Shown here: positions 59,705-64,000 of the stretch, in pieces
Numbering within the stretch: position 1 is the first letter of the stretch
Layout: the number at the start of each line of letters is the position of its first letter
Source of the DNA: Arachnia propionica
GTDB taxonomy: Bacteria; Actinomycetota; Actinomycetes; Propionibacteriales; Propionibacteriaceae
NCBI RefSeq assembly: GCF_037055325.1
Contig: NZ_CP146373.1
Coordinates: 2,046,001 to 2,110,000 of the forward strand
DNA: 64,000 bases
Reading direction: 5' to 3'
Notes under the pieces: model-generated
Told to the model about the DNA's origin: nothing
Databases searched by the model: none
Seen by the model: the letters and a program-made list of their open reading frames with translations, nothing else
Position numbers and translations under genes: made by a program

Positions 59705-60504
59705 GCTTGCCCCTCGGTGTTGGCGGTCCTGGTGTTCTCGATCATCGGCATGCTGGATGTGGCGGGAGCAGAGGAAATCTGGGGATGTGTGGCGGCAGAC
59801 CCACCGCTGAGCTGCGCCTTCATGGCTGCCAGTTCGTTCTCGACCGAAGAACCGGAGGCCAGAGCGTCAAGTTCGCGGTCGAGATCACTCCCGACGGAGC
59901 CAGTGGCGTCCTCAAGAGCACCGGAGGCCAGCAGTTCGTCGACGGCGGAGGCACGGGCCTGCAGCTGCATGGTCTTGTCCTCGGCGCGCTGGATGGCCAT
60001 GCCCACATCGCTCATCTCCTCGGAGATGCCAGTGAAGGCCTCGTTGATCCGCGTCTGCGCCTCGGCCGCCGAGTAGGTGGCTTTGATGGTTTCCTTCCGG
60101 GTGCGGAAAGCATCCACCTTTGCCTGGAGCCGGGTGCTGGCCCGCACCAGCTTCTCCTCTTCCGCTTGAAGGGCCGAGTGCTGGTTCTGGAGGTCCTGGA
60201 GCTGGGTGGTGAGACCGGCTTTTCGCGTCAGGGCCTCTCGGGCGAGATCCTCACGATTGGATTCAAGGGCACGCTGCGCGGTGACCGTGTAACGATCGAT
60301 CTCGGAGCTCATCTTCTGGGCCTGGAGCTCAACACGTTTGCGACTGGTGGCCACGTCCGCCACCCCTCTACGCACCTTGCGGAGCAACTCGAGCTGGCGT
60401 TCGTAGGAGTAGTCCAAGGTCTCGCGCGGGTCCTCGTACTTGTCTAGTGTTTTGTGAGCCTTGGTCTTGAACATCAAGGCGATCCGCTCAAAGATGCCTG
60501 CCAT
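59701..60504 (-). CDS. pspA: PspA/IM30 (ESCRT-III-like) membrane stress protein
   Basis: A 267-residue coiled-coil protein that assembles on the inner face of stressed membranes. The N-terminus MAGIFERIALMFKTKAHKTLDKYEDPRETLDYSYERQLELL contains the amphipathic helix 0 and the DP motif. Long helices 1-4 follow (about 28-190), and a flexible Ser/Ala-rich C-terminus. First gene of pspA-pspAA-glycerate kinase. Divergent from the DUF3043 gene with 147 bp between. Confidence 0.93.
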   Translation of the reverse strand: MAGIFERIALMFKTKAHKTLDKYEDPRETLDYSYERQLELLRKVRRGVADVATSRKRVELQAQKMSSEIDRYTVTAQRALESNREDLAREALTRKAGLTTQLQDLQNQHSALQAEEEKLVRASTRLQAKVDAFRTRKETIKATYSAAEAQTRINEAFTGISEEMSDVGMAIQRAEDKTMQLQARASAVDELLASGALEDATGSVGSDLDRELDALASGSSVENELAAMKAQLSGGSAATHPQISSAPATSSMPMIENTRTANTEGQA

Positions 60505-60651
60505 TGGGGTCCTTCCACTGCTGGTCTACTCCGTCAACCGTACCGTCCCGGAGGGCTGCGTGGAGACGGTACCACCCTGATTCCGCCCCTGATGTTGACA
60601 GACCGTTAGAATGACCACTCGATCTCACTCCTCCACCTGAAGGTAGATTCC

Positions 60652-61359
60652 GTGGCACTGTTCCGCCCCTATGAGCGCAAGACCGAACAATCGGGACGCG
60701 AGTCTCACCAGCGCACCCGGTTGGTACCGGAAACCGGAAAAAAGACCGCCGCCTCCCCCACGGAAAAGGAGAAGAAGTCCCCGGAAGCCCAGGAAACGTC
60801 GATCCCCAAGACCGAGACGCACCACACGTCCTCACACGGTTCCAGCAAGGTGAAGGTGCCCCGACGCCAGCCAGTACGCAAATCCGAACCAACCCTCACC
60901 CGCAAACAGGCCGAGGCCGCAAGGATGCAGCGCCTGCATCCGAACCTGACCCCGAAGGAACAACGCAAGGCCGACCGCGAGGCCCAGGCCAAGGCCCGGA
61001 TAGATGCCTGGGACAAGGTGGAGGCATCACCGGAACGTGTTCTGGCACGCGACTATGTCGACACCCGGTGGACGATCACCGAGTTCATGTTCCCCGCGAT
61101 GATCCTGATCATGGCCGGAACGATGGCCACAGCACAGTGGCCGCTGATCAGCGTCTCCATCGGTCTCGGACTGTGGGTGATGCTTATCCTGAGTTTCATC
61201 AACACGTGGTTCATGTGGCGGGGTTTCAAACGCCTCCTGCTGCAGCGTGTCCCCAGAGCGAATCTCCGAGGATTGTTGATGTACATGTTCAACCGGTCGT
61301 TGATGATCCGTCGTTTCCGGCGGCCGACGCCCCGGATCAATCGTGGGGAGACGATATGA
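60652..61359 (+). CDS. DUF3043 family membrane protein
   Basis: A 235-residue actinobacterial protein. It has a charged, disordered N-terminal half (to about 80), then TLTRKQAEAARMQRLHPNLTPKEQRKADR, a basic helical block typical of the family, and two membrane helices (about 145-162 and 167-185: TEFMFPAMILIMAGTMATA; SVSIGLGLWVMLILSFINTW). GTG start. Function unknown. The stop overlaps the next small gene (ATGA). Confidence 0.88.
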   Translation: MALFRPYERKTEQSGRESHQRTRLVPETGKKTAASPTEKEKKSPEAQETSIPKTETHHTSSHGSSKVKVPRRQPVRKSEPTLTRKQAEAARMQRLHPNLTPKEQRKADREAQAKARIDAWDKVEASPERVLARDYVDTRWTITEFMFPAMILIMAGTMATAQWPLISVSIGLGLWVMLILSFINTWFMWRGFKRLLLQRVPRANLRGLLMYMFNRSLMIRRFRRPTPRINRGETI

Positions 61360-61562
61360 CCTACCAGTGGCACCCGACCGCGGGAGCCTATGACATGGAT
61401 GATCTCAGGTCGCAGGATCTGTTGCCCGAATTCGGCAGCCAACCGGAGGCCGAGGGCTGGCTCGGGTTGTACTGGTCCGATCTGCTGGAAGCTGGTGTGG
61501 CCGAGGTAGCCCTCTGGAACAACGGCCAGCAGATCCAGCCGCCCATGCCCTTGTCATCCTGA
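61356..61562 (+). CDS. Small acidic protein coupled to the DUF3043 gene
   Basis: A 68-residue protein: MTYQWHPTAGAYDMDDLRSQ, then LPEFGSQPEAEGWLGLYWSD, then LLEAGVAEVALWNNGQQIQP. It has no cysteines and no membrane segment, and its net charge is acidic. The ATG overlaps the DUF3043 stop by 4 nt, which supports real, coupled translation. I recall similar short proteins in other actinobacteria but cannot name a family. Confidence 0.75.
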   Translation: MTYQWHPTAGAYDMDDLRSQDLLPEFGSQPEAEGWLGLYWSDLLEAGVAEVALWNNGQQIQPPMPLSS

Positions 61563-61611
61563 GCCGCCCGACTTCCCACCGTTCCGCCCAAGGGCACGTT
61601 CCATGCAATCC

Positions 61612-61661
61612 TCCTCGCTGTGTTCGTGACAAGGGGTTCTTCGTCACGAACACAGCGAGGA
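61612..61661. repeat. 19-bp perfect inverted repeat between convergent genes
   Basis: Arms 61612-61630 and 61643-61661 (core ctgtgttcgtgac / gtcacgaacacag) are exact reverse complements around a 12-nt loop. It lies between the DUF3043/small-gene operon and arginase, which converge here. It may act as a two-way terminator without a U-run, or be one copy of a dispersed palindromic repeat. Confidence 0.75.
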
Positions 61662-61703
61662 ACGGCGCGCTTCACGTCCTGCCTGCCCCGAGGCAAAGGG
61701 CTT

Positions 61704-62621
61704 TCAGGCTTCGGTGAAACGAAGCAGGGTGGACTTTCCGAACAAACTCTCGACGAGGTCGACAGCAAGTTCAGCGGTGGTGTTGCGAATGTCAAGTGCC
61801 GGGTTGATCTCCACCAGGTCGATGGAGCCCAGTCTCCCAGTATCAGCGATCATCTCCATGGCCAGCTGCACCTCTCGGTAGGTCGGTCCCCCGACGACAG
61901 GGGTTCCCACTCCGGGTGCGACCTGCGGATCCACGAAATCGAGGTCAAGGCTGAGATGAATGTGAGTGTCCTCATCGAGGTCATGGAGGGCACGTTCCAT
62001 GGCGTGACGCATGCCGGCCTCGTCGAGGAAACGCATATCAAACACCTCGAGGCCCTTGTCCACGAGCACCCGTTTCTCGCCGGGATCTACGCTGCGCAAC
62101 CCGACCTGGCGGATGTTATCCACACCAATGGCGGGTTTCCGGTCCGACATGCCGGTCAGTTCCTCCGGTCCGTCACCGAGCAGGCAGGCCACCGGCATGC
62201 CGTGGATGTTCCCGGAGGGGGTGAGCTCATTGGTGTTGATGTCGGCGTGGGCGTCCACCCAGATGACACGCAGCTTCTTGCCAACCTTGCGACAGTGCGC
62301 GGCGATGGCACTGATGCTGCCGATAGCCAGGCTGTGGTCGCCACCCATCAGCACCGGCATCCGCCCATCCGCCAGTTCTGCGGCAACCGCATCGCGCACC
62401 GCCCGGTTCCACTCGATCACTTCCGGCAGGTGGCGATAACCGTCGACCGGCGGGCTCTGGGGATTCGGCGGCCCGATGACGTCGCCAGCGTCGCGAACGT
62501 CCACTCCGAAGGCCCGCAAGGCCTTTTCAATGCCAGCGACACGCAAGGCCCCTGGTCCGAGGCGACAGCCCGCGACACTGGCACCAATGTCAGTGGGGGC
62601 TCCGATGAGAGTCAGTTTCAT
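61704..62621 (-). CDS. rocF: Arginase (ureohydrolase family)
   Basis: Mn2+-dependent hydrolase of L-arginine to ornithine and urea. The ATG at 62621 (MKLTLIGAPTDIGASVAGCRLGP) gives 305 residues, the normal arginase length. Metal ligands are in GGDHSLAIG, WVDAHADIN and LDLDFVDP. The NIHGMPVA segment after DAHADIN is typical of true arginases rather than agmatinases. An extension of the frame to 62651 is less likely. No urease genes are in view. Confidence 0.93.
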   Translation of the reverse strand: MKLTLIGAPTDIGASVAGCRLGPGALRVAGIEKALRAFGVDVRDAGDVIGPPNPQSPPVDGYRHLPEVIEWNRAVRDAVAAELADGRMPVLMGGDHSLAIGSISAIAAHCRKVGKKLRVIWVDAHADINTNELTPSGNIHGMPVACLLGDGPEELTGMSDRKPAIGVDNIRQVGLRSVDPGEKRVLVDKGLEVFDMRFLDEAGMRHAMERALHDLDEDTHIHLSLDLDFVDPQVAPGVGTPVVGGPTYREVQLAMEMIADTGRLGSIDLVEINPALDIRNTTAELAVDLVESLFGKSTLLRFTEA

Positions 62622-62748
62622 GGTGACGATGCTAGGCGACTCGGTAGCCATGAAAACAGGTCGCCACGAAATACTTTGTTCCCATCGGGATCAGGCATGA
62701 GCCCCGCTCGCTTCCTAACTCCTGCCAGAAAGCCTCTAAGCTGGCCCG

Positions 62749-64000
62749 GTGAGCACCAACATTCCCGCCCTGAAGACCGCAAAGAGCATCGACCGGGACG
62801 CCGACGTCATCGTGGTCGGCCTCACCAGCGTCGGCGGGACCCCGACCCTCGTCGGGGTGCCGGCGGACCTGGAGAAGGCCTGGAGCAAACAGCTCCCGTC
62901 ATCACTACTGGAGGTCGCTATCGCATTGGGCGCCCGCAGCGAGCTCGGCACATTGGCCACCCTGCCCCCCGTTCCGCAGAAACTCGTCGTGGTCGGTCTA
63001 GGTGACGTCGACGTCACCCCGTCGGCCCTCAGGCACGCATGTGGGGACGCCCTGCGGAAGATCAGTGGCACGAAGGACGCTGAGAACCTGAACGTCACCA
63101 TCTCCCTCGAACTACACGACCCCGAGCTGGCACGGGCCGCCGCAGAGGGCGCCGTTCTGGGCGCCTACCGCATTCCCTGCGTCACTCAGAAGCCCAAGAA
63201 GAGCTCCGTGTCCACCATTACGCTCGTGACGGGGCGCGCCCAGCTCAAGGAATCTGTCGAGGAGGCTGGAGTCATCGCAGCCGCCGTGGTGAAAGCACGT
63301 GACTGGATCAACACCCCTCCGAACCTGCTCTACCCCGAGACCTTCGCAGAATCCGCCAAGGCTCACGTCTCGGATCTCAAAGTCGGGACCGAGATCCTCG
63401 ACGAGAAAGCCCTTGCCAAAGGCGGCTACGGCGGCATCCTCGCGGTGGGAGGCGGCTCGTCGAGGTCTCCACGCCTGCTCCGTCTCACCTGGGCCCCGCG
63501 CGGCGCGAAATTCCACCTGGCACTGGTGGGCAAGGGCATCACTTTCGACTCCGGCGGCCTGGACATCAAACCCGCCGGGCAAATGGCCTCCATGACCTGC
63601 GACATGTCGGGGGCGGCTGCCGTGATCACCGCCACCCGGGCCATCGCGGCGCTCGGGTTGTCAGTCAAGGTCACCGCCTACGCCGCTATGGCCGAGAACC
63701 TGCCCTCCGGTACTGCCTATCGCTCTGGTGACGTGCTCACCATGTTTGATGGAACCACCGTCGAGAACGTCAACACCGACGCCGAGGGCCGGCTCGTGAT
63801 GGCCGACGCGCTGGGAAGAGCCGGCACTGACTCCCCGAACCTCATCGTGGACGTCGCCACGTTGACGGGTGCCTGCATGGTGGCCCTCGGGAAACGTACC
63901 GCCGGGCTCATGGCCAGCGACGATGCCGCCGCTGATCGTCTGCTCGACGCAGCCGAAGTCGCCGGGGAGGGTTTCTGGCACCTGCCGATTACCGACGACA
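62749..64000 (+). CDS. pepA: Leucyl aminopeptidase PepA (M17), C-terminus outside window
   Basis: Cytosolic dizinc/manganese aminopeptidase of the M17 family. At least 417 residues are visible from the GTG at 62749; the end lies beyond the right edge. The catalytic domain includes LALVGKGITFDSGGLDIKP (metal/catalytic Lys, about 259-277), MSGAAAVITATRAIAAL, and the signature NTDAEGRLVMADALG (about 342-356). The N-terminal regulatory domain (about 1-160) is present. It is divergent from arginase with 127 bp between. Confidence 0.95.
   Translation, partial: MSTNIPALKTAKSIDRDADVIVVGLTSVGGTPTLVGVPADLEKAWSKQLPSSLLEVAIALGARSELGTLATLPPVPQKLVVVGLGDVDVTPSALRHACGDALRKISGTKDAENLNVTISLELHDPELARAAAEGAVLGAYRIPCVTQKPKKSSVSTITLVTGRAQLKESVEEAGVIAAAVVKARDWINTPPNLLYPETFAESAKAHVSDLKVGTEILDEKALAKGGYGGILAVGGGSSRSPRLLRLTWAPRGAKFHLALVGKGITFDSGGLDIKPAGQMASMTCDMSGAAAVITATRAIAALGLSVKVTAYAAMAENLPSGTAYRSGDVLTMFDGTTVENVNTDAEGRLVMADALGRAGTDSPNLIVDVATLTGACMVALGKRTAGLMASDDAAADRLLDAAEVAGEGFWHLPITDD

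Noticed and set aside
61388-61795. Open frames on both strands around the 61612 palindrome as genes
   Set aside because: Their composition reflects the inverted repeat, and they overlap supported genes (the small coupled gene and arginase).

Overview
The window is chromosomal DNA from a high-G+C actinobacterium. The signs are mycothiol ligase MshC, DUF3090 and DUF3043 proteins, a GuaB1-type GMP reductase with CBS domains, a PspA/PspAA pair, a MacS-like sensor kinase, a class II DAHP synthase and many GTG starts with 4-nt ATGA/GTGA gene overlaps. Gene content and order fit a member of the Propionibacteriaceae; this placement is inferred from the sequence and remembered gene orders, not from a search. 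I see no phage, integrase, transposase or CRISPR array.

Layout. 1-3.7 kb: arginine operon argC-J-B-D (minus; argD runs off the left edge). 3.8-10 kb: leuS, then a TetR regulator, a PutP-type symporter and a cytochrome P450. 10-17.3 kb: translation block on the minus strand, infC-rpmI-rplT-rRNA methyltransferase-pheS-pheT, preceded by a SUFU-domain gene; infC appears to start at ATC behind a terminator-like leader hairpin. 17.4-26.4 kb: an MFS gene, a small membrane protein, hisE-hisG, mshC, a DUF3090 gene, an aldo/keto reductase, a tRNA-Leu(GAG), and an MFS exporter with a divergent TetR gene around a perfect 25-bp operator-like palindrome. 26.4-30.5 kb: a DsbA-like/CcdA-like thiol-redox pair followed by a decayed duplicate of the dsbA 3' end, then a HelD-type helicase. 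30.5-42.8 kb: metF, a polyprenyl diphosphate synthase and a P-type ATPase, then a ferric-siderophore uptake operon (fepB-D-G-C-fes) with a DtxR/IdeR-like box, then the PASTA kinase PknL. 42.8-46.2 kb: an EamA permease and two tandem paralogues of an unknown membrane-anchored protein, the second a pseudogene. 46.2-56.6 kb: aroG, a MacRS-like two-component system, an acyltransferase, an NlpC/P60 hydrolase, a DEDDh exonuclease/GIY-YIG fusion, a cyclophilin, a sunset-domain protein, a prepilin-peptidase-like protein, trpD and a pseudo-receiver. 56.6-64 kb: guaB1, erpA, the pspA-pspAA-glycerate kinase operon, a DUF3043 gene with a small coupled gene, arginase, and pepA (cut by the right edge).

Two long stretches match gene orders I remember from Mycobacterium tuberculosis: infC to argD (Rv1641-Rv1655), and metF-idsA-pknL-aroG-plsC-NlpC-exonuclease-trpD (Rv2172c-Rv2192c). 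Against this background, putP/P450/leuS and the P-type ATPase/siderophore operon look like lineage-specific insertions.

The most unusual signals are the ATC start of infC, a perfect 23-bp inverted repeat within the first codons of an aberrant glycerate kinase, the broken tandem paralogue, the fused dsbA remnant, a P450 lacking the I-helix threonine behind pheST, and a prepilin-peptidase gene with no standard start for its first membrane segment. I found no convincing multi-gene system of wholly unknown type.
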